Positions 1 to 8,177 of a DNA stretch of 16,867 nt are shown here, piece after piece; the first letter of the stretch is position 1, and each line of letters opens with the position of its first letter. Location of the stretch: assembly GCA_018812355.1 (NCBI GenBank), contig JAHJDQ010000009.1, positions 1 through 16,867 on the forward strand. Reading direction: 5' to 3'. The position numbers and the translations under genes were made by a program. Source of the stretch: Nanobdellota archaeon (lineage in GTDB: Archaea; Nanobdellota; Nanobdellia; Woesearchaeales; GW2011-AR9). The notes beneath the pieces were generated by a model. That model worked only from the letters and a program-made list of their open reading frames with translations, was not told the DNA's origin and ran no database searches.

Positions 1-1
1 T

Positions 2-3000
2 GATGATTCTGTGGCTAGTTATACAATGACAATTGATGTTACTGCTGATAATGATGCACCTACCGCTGCTGATAATACAGTTATAACCCTAGAAGATACA
101 AATCATACTTTTATAGAAGCAGATTTTGGTTTTTCCGATGTTGATGTAGGAGATGCTTTAGTTTCTGTACAAATAACGACTTTAGAAACTGTGGGAACGT
201 TGCAATTAAGCGATGTAGACGTAACTCTTGATCAAGTAATTTTAGTAGCGGACATTACCGCGGGTAATTTAGTATTTGTTCCTGTCGCGGGTAGCAATGG
301 CGCTGCTTATGATACCTTTGGATTTAGTGTTAATGATGGAACTGTTGATTCTGTTGCTTCTTACACAATGACAATTGATGTTACTGCTGTTAATGATGCC
401 CCTACTGCTGCTGATAATACAGTTATCATTGATGAAGATACAAACCATACTTTTGTAGAAGCTGAGTTTAATTTTGCTGATGTTGATGTGGGAGATGCTT
501 TAGTTTCTGTACAAATAACGACTTTAGAGACTGTTGGAACGTTGCAATTAAGCGATGTAGACGTAACTCTGGATCAAGTAATTTTGGTAGCGGATATTAC
601 CGCGGGTAATTTAGTATTTGTTCCCGCCGTAGATGGCAATGGTACGGGTTATGACTCATTTGAGTTTACGGTTAATGACGGAGATGATGATTCAGTTGCT
701 AGTTATACAATGACAGTTGATGTTACGGCTGATAATGATGCTCCAGTCGTGCAAACTATTGATGATCAAGAAGTTACTGAAACGAGAGAGTTTAGTTTAC
801 TAGTTATTGCAACTGATCCTGATAATGAACAAAGTGAACTCTCTATTAATGAGGGAACCTCAACTCTTCCTAGTTGGTTAACTGTAAACGGAGATAATCC
901 GATGTTACTAGTAGGAACCCCAGAAAATGATGACTTAGGAATAAATACTGTTTCCATTATTCTTAGTGATGGTATTGATGATTCTGCAGTAGAATCATTC
1001 AATATTACTGTCATTCCGGCTTTATCGATAAGTAATGTTCGAGTAAATACAGTTAGTGTCACAGAAGATGAAACAACAACTAACTCTGTTAAACCAAACG
1101 AAGAGATAACAGTTCAGTTTACTGTTACTAATGGTCTTGATCATGCCATTACCGGAATTAGTGCAGAACTGACTACAGCAATCGCTGGTTTTACTTTAGA
1201 AAGTGAAGAAACAATTAATCTTAATGCCGAAACAAATTCGCAAATTACTTTAACCGGAATCTTACCTTTAACAACAGTAGAAGGGGAGTACAATATTGAT
1301 CTTGCTGTTGAAGGGAGAGATTATAATGACTCGGACATAGTTCATAGTGATTCTTTCAGTTTTAGTTTAGATGTACAACAAGATGCTGCTGATGTAAGTA
1401 TTACTAACTTAAATTTGGAAGATGAAGAGGGGATTACTTGTAAATCTTCAACTACACTTACAGTTGAATATACTAACAGAGGAGAAAACGATGAAGATGA
1501 TGTGGTAATAACTGTTACTGGTCCAAACGATTTAGAACTTTCTACTGAAAGTGATGCCGGCTTTGATTCAGAAATTAATAGTGGTGAAGAGTTAACTTAT
1601 GATTTTAGTGTTCCTACAGCTAATTTTTCTTCAGGAAGTAACAGTTTAACAGTAACTGTTTCCTACCGTGATGATTTTGAACAAGATACGGAGATCATTA
1701 GTATTACTAAAAATAACTGCCTAGATACTTTTACTCCCGCTGAGAACAACCTTTTAGTTGCTGATGGAGAAAATATTGATTTTAGTGTTGGTTTAAGTGA
1801 AGAAGGCTTTGATGATGAAATTACTTGGACAGTAACTGATGAAGATGGAGTTGAAGTTGATACTGACCATGGAGATACTTATACTTTCTCTGAAGATGAA
1901 CCGGGAACGTATACTGTTACAGTAACTGTTAGAGATGAAACTAATTCCTGGACAGTTCAAGTTACTGATGTGCCTTTATCAGATAACTTACAAGTCAGCA
2001 CTGATCCATTAATTTTAGAAAATGCCTACGGAAAAATTGAGTATTATGAAATTTTTGACTTAGAAGATTTAGTTGATTTGGATGAAGTAGTAAGTATTAC
2101 GGAAGGACAAATCGCGATTGACTCAACTGCTGCTCCGCAACTTGATGAAGCAGCGCAGATTACGATTAAGAAAAATTATGATGAATTTATTATTTTAGCT
2201 TCCGAGAATTATGGATTGGGACCATTCGAAGAATGTCCAAACATGGTTTGTCGACCGCTGAGTAGTTTGGGAGGAGAATTTGTCTTTGAAGTGAGCGATT
2301 TCTCACCATATAAAACTTATCGAGTTGAAGAAAAAGTTGCTGCGGCTGTTGAGATTTCCGAAATTTACTTTGAACAAGTTAATCGTGGGGAGATATTCAG
2401 CTTAGATATTACAGTTACTAATACAGGAACATATGACGCTTTAACTAGTTTGAGTGTTTCGTTAGAAGATGTTGATACTAAGTACAATGCGGAAATTGTC
2501 GGAAGCTTACCCAGTAGTTTAGATGCAGGAACGTCAGCAACAGTACAATTACAACTTACTGTACCAGATGAAGAAAGTTCCAACAAGCATAGTATCGGAA
2601 CGCTTAAAATTACTAGTACTCAAGATACTGTTAGTGAAACCATTTACCTTAGCGCAAAAAGTTTCCTGGAGATTACTGATATTGAAGTTAACGGTGATAA
2701 CAACGGCGATCTAAAAATTGACGAAGATAATGAAATTACGGTAACAGTTAAGAATGATTACACTGAAGATATGGAAGATGTCGAAGTTACTGTAACCATC
2801 CTTGATGTCGATGGAGATGATCTTGATGAAGATGCTGAAGAACAGGACATTGATGCTGGTAAAGATGAAGATTTTACGGTTACCTTTGATTTAAGTAAAG
2901 AAGATATTGACGAAGAAAAGTATGAAATTGAAGTTGTGGTGGAAGGAACAGCTGACGACGGAACGAGACATGAAATTAGCGAAACGATTGAAGTGGGATT

Positions 3001-3586
3001 AGATTTAGAAAAACACAAAGTTGTCATCAAGAAAGCGGATTTAGCTTTTGAAACGATGCAGTGTAATACTCAAGACAGTTTAAGAGTAACCGTAGAGAAT
3101 ATTGGGAAGAATGACGAGGATGAAGTTGAGCTTCGAGTGATTAATAGTGCATTAGGAGTGCAGTTAAGTCATGATAACATTAAAATAGATAAGTTTACGG
3201 ATAGTGATAATGAAGAAACGGAAAACTTCCTACTGAATTTAGAGGACACAGATCCGGGAACTTATACACTTAATGTTGAATTGTATTTAGACGGCGACTT
3301 AGAAGATTCGGAAACTGTGGAATTAGAAGTTAAAGAATGCCTAAGTAGTACTTCAGTACAGCAAACACAAGATAATCTTTTGGCGCAACAGTTACAGCAA
3401 CAATTGCAACAACAGTTGTACGCTCAACAGATTCCAACCGAAACAACGGCAACTTCAACTGTAAGAGCGACGTTCAGGGACAGTACGGCTTACTTAGCAT
3501 TGTTAGGAGTGATGATCTTTTTAGCTTTTGTTGGGATGGTCTTGGCGATGACTTTGTTTTTGAAAAAACGGAGAATAAGTAAATAA
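2..3586 (+). CDS. Giant cadherin-like repeat surface protein, C-terminal part (5' end outside window)
   Basis: Probable cell-surface adhesin or S-layer-associated protein. The frame is open to the left edge (codons for Asp-Asp-Ser precede base 11), so the gene starts upstream. In order, counting residues from the codon at base 11: two full 114-residue repeats of the tandem-95/VCBS cadherin-like type (about 2-115 and 116-229, each with VNDAP- or DNDAP-like and VNDG signatures), a third diverged DNDAP domain (about 240-335) resembling putative-Ig/cadherin folds, then several acidic beta-rich segments of the CARDB/COG1361 kind (about 340-1110) with scattered Cys, a Gln-rich linker (about 1116-1140), one transmembrane helix (about 1160-1184) and a short basic tail, KKRRISK. 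This layout implies an extracellular protein anchored by its C-terminus. It is strongly acidic and has many N-x-S/T sites, so glycosylation is possible (inference). No enzyme motif is seen. Domain names are by eye; ligand unknown. Confidence 0.85.
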   Translation, partial: DDSVASYTMTIDVTADNDAPTAADNTVITLEDTNHTFIEADFGFSDVDVGDALVSVQITTLETVGTLQLSDVDVTLDQVILVADITAGNLVFVPVAGSNGAAYDTFGFSVNDGTVDSVASYTMTIDVTAVNDAPTAADNTVIIDEDTNHTFVEAEFNFADVDVGDALVSVQITTLETVGTLQLSDVDVTLDQVILVADITAGNLVFVPAVDGNGTGYDSFEFTVNDGDDDSVASYTMTVDVTADNDAPVVQTIDDQEVTETREFSLLVIATDPDNEQSELSINEGTSTLPSWLTVNGDNPMLLVGTPENDDLGINTVSIILSDGIDDSAVESFNITVIPALSISNVRVNTVSVTEDETTTNSVKPNEEITVQFTVTNGLDHAITGISAELTTAIAGFTLESEETINLNAETNSQITLTGILPLTTVEGEYNIDLAVEGRDYNDSDIVHSDSFSFSLDVQQDAADVSITNLNLEDEEGITCKSSTTLTVEYTNRGENDEDDVVITVTGPNDLELSTESDAGFDSEINSGEELTYDFSVPTANFSSGSNSLTVTVSYRDDFEQDTEIISITKNNCLDTFTPAENNLLVADGENIDFSVGLSEEGFDDEITWTVTDEDGVEVDTDHGDTYTFSEDEPGTYTVTVTVRDETNSWTVQVTDVPLSDNLQVSTDPLILENAYGKIEYYEIFDLEDLVDLDEVVSITEGQIAIDSTAAPQLDEAAQITIKKNYDEFIILASENYGLGPFEECPNMVCRPLSSLGGEFVFEVSDFSPYKTYRVEEKVAAAVEISEIYFEQVNRGEIFSLDITVTNTGTYDALTSLSVSLEDVDTKYNAEIVGSLPSSLDAGTSATVQLQLTVPDEESSNKHSIGTLKITSTQDTVSETIYLSAKSFLEITDIEVNGDNNGDLKIDEDNEITVTVKNDYTEDMEDVEVTVTILDVDGDDLDEDAEEQDIDAGKDEDFTVTFDLSKEDIDEEKYEIEVVVEGTADDGTRHEISETIEVGLDLEKHKVVIKKADLAFETMQCNTQDSLRVTVENIGKNDEDEVELRVINSALGVQLSHDNIKIDKFTDSDNEETENFLLNLEDTDPGTYTLNVELYLDGDLEDSETVELEVKECLSSTSVQQTQDNLLAQQLQQQLQQQLYAQQIPTETTATSTVRATFRDSTAYLALLGVMIFLAFVGMVLAMTLFLKKRRISK
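14..355 (+). repeat. 342-bp tandem coding repeat, unit 1
   Basis: First complete unit of an in-frame repeat encoding 114 residues (begins ASYTMTIDVTA). The central block 141-282 is nearly identical to 483-624, while the flanks differ more. The bases before it (Asp-Asp-Ser-Val) match the end of unit 2, so more units probably lie upstream. Confidence 0.9.
356..697 (+). repeat. 342-bp tandem coding repeat, unit 2
   Basis: Second unit, offset exactly 342 nt from the first. A third copy starts at 698 but keeps only the first 15 or so residues before diverging into another domain. In the conserved core the differences I can see from unit 1 are all at third codon positions. Confidence 0.9.
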
Positions 3587-3598
3587 TTTAATTTATTT

Positions 3599-3680
3599 CG
3601 CAAAACGAAGCAACGACTTCGTTTGCGCACAAATGGGATAGTTTTCCCATTTTGTGTTTTAATATTTTTTAATTTTTAGG
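3599..3680 (+). terminator. Twin-hairpin plus T-rich terminator of the surface-protein gene
   Basis: Two adjacent inverted repeats, each exactly 29 nt: 3599-3627 (CGCAAAACGAAG pairing with CTTCGTTTGCG, one extra A) and 3628-3656 (CACAAATGGGA pairing with TCCCATTTTGTG, one extra T). They are followed by T-rich DNA (3657-3678). Archaeal termination mainly needs the T-tracts; the hairpins may stabilise the 3' end of the long mRNA. Confidence 0.65.
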
Positions 3681-3686
3681 ACGTAA

Positions 3687-3695
3687 TATTTAAAA
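3687..3695 (+). promoter_or_regulatory. TATA box of the tRNA methyltransferase-MBL-dut operon
   Basis: TATTTAAAA is centred about 25 nt upstream of the ATG at 3716. Archaeal transcription starts about 25 nt from the TATA centre, so the mRNA should be leaderless. No Shine-Dalgarno sequence precedes the ATG, which agrees. Confidence 0.55.
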
Positions 3696-3715
3696 GAATT
3701 GCCATTTTTGAGATT

Positions 3716-4447
3716 ATGATGAGAAATGTTAAGAGAATTTTGGTCCATTTGAAGAGTGGCAGTAAGTATTTAGTGAAAGAACTGCATGATGATTATCATA
3801 CCCAAAACGGGGTAGTCAAAGCTAGTGATTTTCGCAAAGCAAGCTTAGAAAGTAGTACGGGAGAAAAGTTTCTTTGTCTTGAACCTAATTTTATTGATCT
3901 ATGGGAAAATCTGAAAAGAGGTCCACAAATAATCACTCAAAAAGATATTGGTTTAATCTTAGCGAAAACTGGTGTTAACAGCAAATCAAAAGTGGTTGAT
4001 GCTGGTGGTGGTTCTGGAAGTTTATGTTTAGCTCTCGCCAATGTTTGTAATGAAGTAACTACCTATGAAGTTAATCCCGAACATTATGATGTTGTTTCTA
4101 GAAATAAGCAACTATTGGGAGCGAAGAATTTAATTATTAAGCAAGCTAATGTTTATGAAGGGATTAAAGAAAAAAAGTTGGATTTAATCACTTTAGACCT
4201 TCCTGAGCCGTGGAAAGTGGTAGAACACGCTCAGGATAGTTTGAAAACAGGAGGATTTTTAGTGGTCTACTTACCGAATTTAAATCAAATGAAAATGTTT
4301 ATTGATTCTTGTCGGAGAACAAAGATTAAAGTATTAGATACTTTGGAATTATTGGAAAGAAAATGGGTGATTGAAGATAGGATTATGCGGCCAGAATTTC
4401 AGATGCTTGGTCATACTGGTTTTTTAACATTTTGCCGGAGGTTATGA
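3716..4447 (+). CDS. trmI: TrmI-like tRNA (adenine-57/58-N1)-methyltransferase
   Basis: SAM-dependent enzyme expected to make m1A at T-loop positions 57/58 of tRNA, a cytoplasmic RNA modification. A short N-terminal beta domain (about 1-70) precedes a Rossmann methyltransferase: motif I VVDAGGGSGS (93-102), an acidic ribose-binding position in YEVNPEH (117-123), DLPEPW (161-166, the family's DLPxPW site) and the C-terminal RPEFQMLGHTGFL (225-237), which is characteristic of TrmI. Length (243 aa) is normal for archaeal TrmI. Two ATGs stand in tandem at 3716 and 3719; either could be used, since the transcript is probably leaderless. Its stop overlaps the next start by one base, so the downstream gene is translationally coupled. 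The exact position modified (57, 58 or both) cannot be read from the sequence. Confidence 0.85.
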   Translation: MMRNVKRILVHLKSGSKYLVKELHDDYHTQNGVVKASDFRKASLESSTGEKFLCLEPNFIDLWENLKRGPQIITQKDIGLILAKTGVNSKSKVVDAGGGSGSLCLALANVCNEVTTYEVNPEHYDVVSRNKQLLGAKNLIIKQANVYEGIKEKKLDLITLDLPEPWKVVEHAQDSLKTGGFLVVYLPNLNQMKMFIDSCRRTKIKVLDTLELLERKWVIEDRIMRPEFQMLGHTGFLTFCRRL

Positions 4448-5199
4448 TGAAAGTTACTGTATTAGGGAGTGGGACATTTATTCCAAATTTGAAGAGAAAC
4501 GCTCCCGGATATTTGCTTGAGTTTAATGGCAAAAAGATTCTAATTGATTGTGGTAGTAGTACATTATTACAACTGGAGAAAATAAAGTCGGAGTCATATA
4601 AAGAATTGGATTATATTTTTATTACGCACACTCATACTGATCATGTTTCTGATTTAGATGCTTTACTCCATGTTTTAAAATGGAATAAAGGTCGAGAGAA
4701 AGAATTGGTTTTTGTTGGTCCAAAAGAGTTTAAAGATTTTTACTTAAATTATTTAGAACCGATTATTGAGGGTAATTGTGATTTTAAGATTATGGTAAAA
4801 GAAATTGAAGATAATTTTAATTTTGAGGATTTTAATGTTGAAGCAATAAGAACTAAACATACTGATAACACAAATAGTGTTGCTTACAAATTTATTATTG
4901 ATAATAAAAGAATAATTTTTTCTGGAGATATGGGTTATGATGAAAAGTTTATTGAATTTTCTCAAGATGGAGATTTGTTAATTTTGGAATGTACAATTAG
5001 CACTACGGAGAAAAATGGTTGGAATGGCCATCTCAATGCAGAACAGTGCGCTGAGATTGCCAAAAAAGCTAATCCTAAAAAATTAATTTTAACACATTTA
5101 CATAAAGATGAAAAAGATAATCAAAAGAAATTAGAGATTGTTAAAAAAGAATTTCCTAATGTTGAATTAGCTTATGATTTAATGGAGATTGAATTATGA
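4447..5199 (+). CDS. MBL-fold metallo-hydrolase, RNase Z/ElaC-like
   Basis: Metallo-beta-lactamase-fold hydrolase of 250 residues, probably binding two zinc ions. Visible metal ligands: HTHTDH (61-66), a later His in the KHTDNT segment, the Asp of FSGDMG, and the His of ILTHLH near the C-terminus. N-terminal VTVLGSGT is typical of the ElaC/COG1234 group, which includes tRNA 3'-processing RNase Z; coupling to a tRNA methyltransferase gene fits an RNA role, but the group also contains phosphodiesterases and arylsulfatase-like enzymes. I chose the ATG at 4447 because GGAGG (4437-4441) lies 5 nt upstream and the family begins at MKVTVLG; an upstream TTG (4432) would add five residues unlike the family. 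It shares one base with the preceding stop and its own stop overlaps dut by 4 nt. Confidence 0.75.
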   Translation: MKVTVLGSGTFIPNLKRNAPGYLLEFNGKKILIDCGSSTLLQLEKIKSESYKELDYIFITHTHTDHVSDLDALLHVLKWNKGREKELVFVGPKEFKDFYLNYLEPIIEGNCDFKIMVKEIEDNFNFEDFNVEAIRTKHTDNTNSVAYKFIIDNKRIIFSGDMGYDEKFIEFSQDGDLLILECTISTTEKNGWNGHLNAEQCAEIAKKANPKKLILTHLHKDEKDNQKKLEIVKKEFPNVELAYDLMEIEL

Positions 5200-5633
5200 T
5201 TAGAATAAAAAGAGTTGATCGAAGTTTACCACTACCAGAATATAAGACTAAAGGCGCAGCTGCTTTTGATCTTTACACTCGGGAAGATGTTACAATCCCG
5301 GCGCAGGGTTGGGGTAAAGCCCCTAGTAATATTGTTATTGAAATTCCACAGGAACATGCTTTATTAATCAGTGCAAGAAGTAGTTTAGCAAAAAATTATC
5401 CAGGATTATTTTTAGCCAATGGTTTAGGATTAATTGATTCTGATTATTGTGGTGAGAATGATGAAATTTTAATTTCAATGTATAATTTTACAACCAATGA
5501 TATTACTATCAATAAAGGTGAGAGAATTGCGCAAGCATTCTTAGTTAAGTTCAGGCGTGATTCTTGGGAAGAAGTTGTTGAGATGGAGAATAAAGATCGT
5601 GGTGGGTTTGGCAGTACGGGATTAAGAGATTAA
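5196..5633 (+). CDS. dut: dUTP diphosphatase (trimeric dUTPase)
   Basis: Hydrolyses dUTP to dUMP and pyrophosphate, keeping uracil out of DNA and supplying dUMP. All five motifs of the homotrimeric dUTPase fold are present in 145 residues: AAAFDLYT (21-28), RSSLA (61-65), GLGLIDSDYCGE (76-87, with the catalytic Asp and the Tyr that stacks on uracil), GERIAQ (108-113) and RGGFGSTG (135-142, the C-terminal lid). Motif 3 is followed by a few residues (NDE) more than in the E. coli or human enzymes; I recall such a DYCG..DE form from other dUTPases, so it is not taken as a defect. ATG overlaps the upstream TGA (ATGA), making it the third gene of a coupled operon. Its 3' end overlaps the convergent AMP phosphorylase gene by 12 nt. 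Confidence 0.92.
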   Translation: MIRIKRVDRSLPLPEYKTKGAAAFDLYTREDVTIPAQGWGKAPSNIVIEIPQEHALLISARSSLAKNYPGLFLANGLGLIDSDYCGENDEILISMYNFTTNDITINKGERIAQAFLVKFRRDSWEEVVEMENKDRGGFGSTGLRD

Positions 5634-7100
5634 ATAACCTTTATTCTTTTTAATAAATTCTTTAGCTAAATCTAACTTGAATTTATTTTCAGCATAAACA
5701 TCGTATAAACAATCCCCATTTTTAACAGAATCATGAACTTTTTTATGTAAATATAAACCAGCACCTTTATCGTCAGGAGCACCGGCAATCCGGGCAATTT
5801 TAGCAATCACTTCGTTATCGATGGCTTGAACACGACCAATTTTAGTACATTTAACGAGGTGAGTATATTCACCCAATTTTAGCTTTTTTTGTTTACCTTG
5901 CGCACTGATGATTTGTTCCATTTTTTGGTAAGCTTTACCACTATCAAGAATTTCCCGAGCGACCTGAGAACCCTGGCCTTTTTTGTATTTACCAGTCATT
6001 TCGAGTAAAGTACCCGCCATAAACAGTGCTTTTTTTCTTAAATCTGGAGGAGCAAGAGGAGCACCACGCAAAACGTACAGTACATCCATCGCTTCTAATA
6101 AAGGACCGATGCCTTTACCAATCGGTTGAGAGCCATCAGTAACGATAACTTTAACATTCATCCCTAAACGTTTGCCGATAAGTTTAAACATTTTCCGAAG
6201 ATGTTTCGCTTGATTCCAGTTCTTAACTTTAACTTGTTTGCCCATGGGAATATCAATCAGAACATGGTTAGCAGAAACAGAATATTTCTTGGCCATGACA
6301 GAAGCAAGCAGTTGTCCCTCAGCGTCGATCGAAAGAGGATGTTCAACATCAATTATTTTATCATCAGCTGGAGCGAGGTTCATCGAACCGCCGTGCACAA
6401 TACAAGCTTTATGTTTTTTAACCACATTTTTAATTTTCTTTTCAGACATTTCTACTTTTGCTAAACATTCCATTGTATCTGCTGTTCCGGCAGGAGAAGT
6501 GATCGCTCGACTAGATGTTTTAGGAATTGTAAAACCAGCTGCAGCAATAATCGGAATTACTAACATCGTTGTTCTGTTTCCAGGCACACCGCCAATACAA
6601 TGTTTGTCAAGAATTAATCCCGGAAATTTAATTTTTTGACCGGTTTCGACCATCGCCCGAGTCATATCAACAATTTCTTCAATGTTCCAGCCGTTGATGA
6701 AACCAGCAGCAACAAAATAAGTTTTTTCGATGTCAGTTAAACGATCATGAGTAATGTCATCAATGATATGGTAAAGTTCTTCATAACTAAGGTGTTTTCC
6801 GTACAATTTATCACGGATATGTTTTACTGATTCTGGTTTGCCAGTAAATTTAACTTCAACGATAGTGCCTTTTCTAACTCTTAAACGATCAAGAACTTCT
6901 TCCATTAAGCCAATAGCACCTTCAGGAACTGCTTTTTTACTTTCAGAAATATCAAGAATGCAGGTAACTTGATGATGACTGTTTTTAACTAGAATACGAT
7001 CGCCAGAACGAAGGTCTAGTTTATGAGCATCTTTGATGTTAAGAATCACTACTAAAGTACCGCCAGTAGCAATATCCATATCTTTCACACGGAATTTCAT
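5622..7100 (-). CDS. deoA: AMP phosphorylase (archaeal thymidine-phosphorylase family)
   Basis: Catalyses phosphorolysis of AMP (also CMP/UMP in characterised archaeal enzymes) to base and ribose-1,5-bisphosphate, the first step of the archaeal nucleotide degradation route that continues through R15P isomerase and form III RuBisCO. At 492 aa it has the extra N-terminal domain (about 1-85) that separates archaeal AMP phosphorylases from bacterial thymidine phosphorylase, then the pyrimidine phosphorylase core with KHCIGGVPGNRTT (166-178) and the phosphate-binding SSRAITSPAGTADTME (196-211). The ATG at 7100 has GAGGT about 4 nt upstream and a TATA box at 7141-7150. The R15P isomerase and RuBisCO genes are not in this window, so the full pathway is only inferred. 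Monocistronic; it faces dut, another nucleotide gene. Confidence 0.9.
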   Translation of the reverse strand: MKFRVKDMDIATGGTLVVILNIKDAHKLDLRSGDRILVKNSHHQVTCILDISESKKAVPEGAIGLMEEVLDRLRVRKGTIVEVKFTGKPESVKHIRDKLYGKHLSYEELYHIIDDITHDRLTDIEKTYFVAAGFINGWNIEEIVDMTRAMVETGQKIKFPGLILDKHCIGGVPGNRTTMLVIPIIAAAGFTIPKTSSRAITSPAGTADTMECLAKVEMSEKKIKNVVKKHKACIVHGGSMNLAPADDKIIDVEHPLSIDAEGQLLASVMAKKYSVSANHVLIDIPMGKQVKVKNWNQAKHLRKMFKLIGKRLGMNVKVIVTDGSQPIGKGIGPLLEAMDVLYVLRGAPLAPPDLRKKALFMAGTLLEMTGKYKKGQGSQVAREILDSGKAYQKMEQIISAQGKQKKLKLGEYTHLVKCTKIGRVQAIDNEVIAKIARIAGAPDDKGAGLYLHKKVHDSVKNGDCLYDVYAENKFKLDLAKEFIKKNKGYLIS

Positions 7101-7140
7101 TTAGACCTCTTTTTACTTAGGTAGAATTAAATGGTTTATG

Positions 7141-7150
7141 TTTATATAGT
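7141..7150 (-). promoter_or_regulatory. TATA box of the AMP phosphorylase gene
   Basis: On the minus strand the motif is CTATATAAAC, directly abutting the stop codon of the upstream nucleotidyltransferase gene (7151). Predicted start of transcription near 7120 leaves a leader of about 20 nt that holds the GAGGT ribosome binding site (7105-7109). Confidence 0.55.
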
Positions 7151-7846
7151 TTACTCTTCCCAATTATCTTCTAAGAAATGTGTTACTCTGAGAATGTCTT
7201 CCTTGCAACCCAGGTCAACCCACCATTCCCCTGCAACAACTTTAACTTTCTGTTCTTGAGCAAGAAGATTAATGGCATCAGTTAATTCAATCTCTCCTCT
7301 TAGAGAAGGTTTTAATTGTTCTAATAAAGGAAATATTTCTGGTTTAAGTTTATACAAAGCCGTATTAATTACATTACTAACAAACTCTGTTGGTTTTTCT
7401 TTAATTTCGACGAGAAGATTGTCTTTGATAACCAAAACACCGTATTTCTGCCACTCCTCAGCTTCTAAACCACCAATATAATAGAAATCGTCTTTATGTT
7501 TTATTTTCTTAATATCTTTAACAGGATATAAATTATCTCCACTATAAACAATAAAATCTTCTTGGCCAACAAAATCTTTTGCTTGCAATACAGCATGGCC
7601 CGTTCCTAGTTGTTCTTTTTGTTCTATTAATTCGGCTTTAAAGTCGTATTTTTTTAGAAAATCTTTTATTTTTTCTTTTTTATAGCCAACAACAATTCCA
7701 ATATCTTTTAAACCAGCTTGGTGTAAAATTTTGAAAACGTAATAGAGAAATGGTTTACCATTAACTTCAACTAAAACTTTAGGAATTTCTTTGGTTAAAG
7801 GTAACATTCTTGTACCTTTTCCTGCTGCTAAGATGACTACTTTCAT
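7151..7846 (-). CDS. Sugar-phosphate nucleotidyltransferase, GlmU N-terminal-domain type
   Basis: Probably joins UTP and GlcNAc-1-P (or a related sugar-1-phosphate) to give UDP-GlcNAc and pyrophosphate. GT-A-like nucleotidyltransferase fold: signature LAAGKGTRMLPLTKEIPKVL (6-25), GTGHA (81-85), metal-site GDN (103-105), EKP (150-152), NTALY (161-165) and late WWVDLG (208-213). Only 231 residues: it stops after the uridylyltransferase domain and lacks the left-handed beta-helix acetyltransferase domain that makes bacterial GlmU about 450 aa. Start ATG overlaps the GNAT stop by 4 nt (ATGA), so it is the last gene of the glmS-glmM-GNAT operon; that context is the main argument for UDP-GlcNAc rather than dTDP- or CDP-sugar synthesis. 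Sugar and base specificity cannot be proven from sequence alone. Confidence 0.75.
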   Translation of the reverse strand: MKVVILAAGKGTRMLPLTKEIPKVLVEVNGKPFLYYVFKILHQAGLKDIGIVVGYKKEKIKDFLKKYDFKAELIEQKEQLGTGHAVLQAKDFVGQEDFIVYSGDNLYPVKDIKKIKHKDDFYYIGGLEAEEWQKYGVLVIKDNLLVEIKEKPTEFVSNVINTALYKLKPEIFPLLEQLKPSLRGEIELTDAINLLAQEQKVKVVAGEWWVDLGCKEDILRVTHFLEDNWEE

Positions 7847-8175
7847 TTTAGATCCATCCGAAATTCTAAACCGCGATCATGGAAGCCTAATTTTTTGTAC
7901 CAAGTATGTACTTTTTCACGAGAGTGTCTACTTGTGCCAAGTAATTTATAACAATTATTTTCTTTAGCAGAAGCAATGACTGCTTTGACAATCTCTGTCC
8001 CTAAGCCTTGACCTCTAAATTCTTCATTTACAAAAACATCTTCCATAAAGCCAAAAGGTTCTTGATGTAAAGAATTATACATTAAATAGAGAAATGAACG
8101 AGCTACTTCTTGACCATCTCTTTCAATGGTAAATTTTATTCCTGAAGCACTAATTTGATTTTGTTTAATTTCCAA
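7843..8175 (-). CDS. GNAT-family N-acetyltransferase, candidate glucosamine-phosphate acetyltransferase
   Basis: Small acetyl-CoA-dependent acetyltransferase of 110 residues. The GNAT pyrophosphate loop is RGQGLGT (54-60), preceded by the beta4 strand GFMEDVFV (42-49), then NCYKLL (74-79) and WYKKLGF (92-98), the usual C-terminal GNAT signature. GFMEDVFVN, NCYK and the GLEFRMDL ending recall eukaryotic Gna1, which acetylates GlcN-6-P, but the same motifs occur in other GNATs. Its place between glmM and a nucleotidyltransferase lacking an acetyltransferase domain makes amino-sugar acetylation the leading guess. The start is a TTG two bases after the glmM stop, with GGTG (minus strand, about 8184-8187) as a modest ribosome site; no upstream ATG exists in frame and an internal Met would remove the first beta strand. 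Alternative: an unrelated protein or metabolite acetyltransferase. Confidence 0.7.
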   Translation of the reverse strand: MEIKQNQISASGIKFTIERDGQEVARSFLYLMYNSLHQEPFGFMEDVFVNEEFRGQGLGTEIVKAVIASAKENNCYKLLGTSRHSREKVHTWYKKLGFHDRGLEFRMDLK

Positions 8176-8177
8176 TT

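Noticed and set aside
14..697. CRISPR-like or other non-coding repeat array
   Set aside because: The 342-nt units are in frame, encode a known type of adhesin repeat and have no spacers.
2758..3030. Minus-strand Ser-rich ORF inside the surface-protein gene
   Set aside because: A shadow of the acidic coding sequence (Asp/Glu codons read in reverse give Ser), with no start signal; the same applies to the other internal opposite-strand frames.
3350..3430. Gln-rich stretch as a prion-like or regulatory domain
   Set aside because: It lies just before the membrane anchor of a surface protein, where low-complexity stalks are common; nothing points to a special function.
5451..5475. Defective dUTPase motif 3
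   Set aside because: There are extra residues after DYCG compared with the E. coli and human enzymes, but the catalytic Asp, the Tyr and the flanking strands are intact, and this variant is familiar from other dUTPases.
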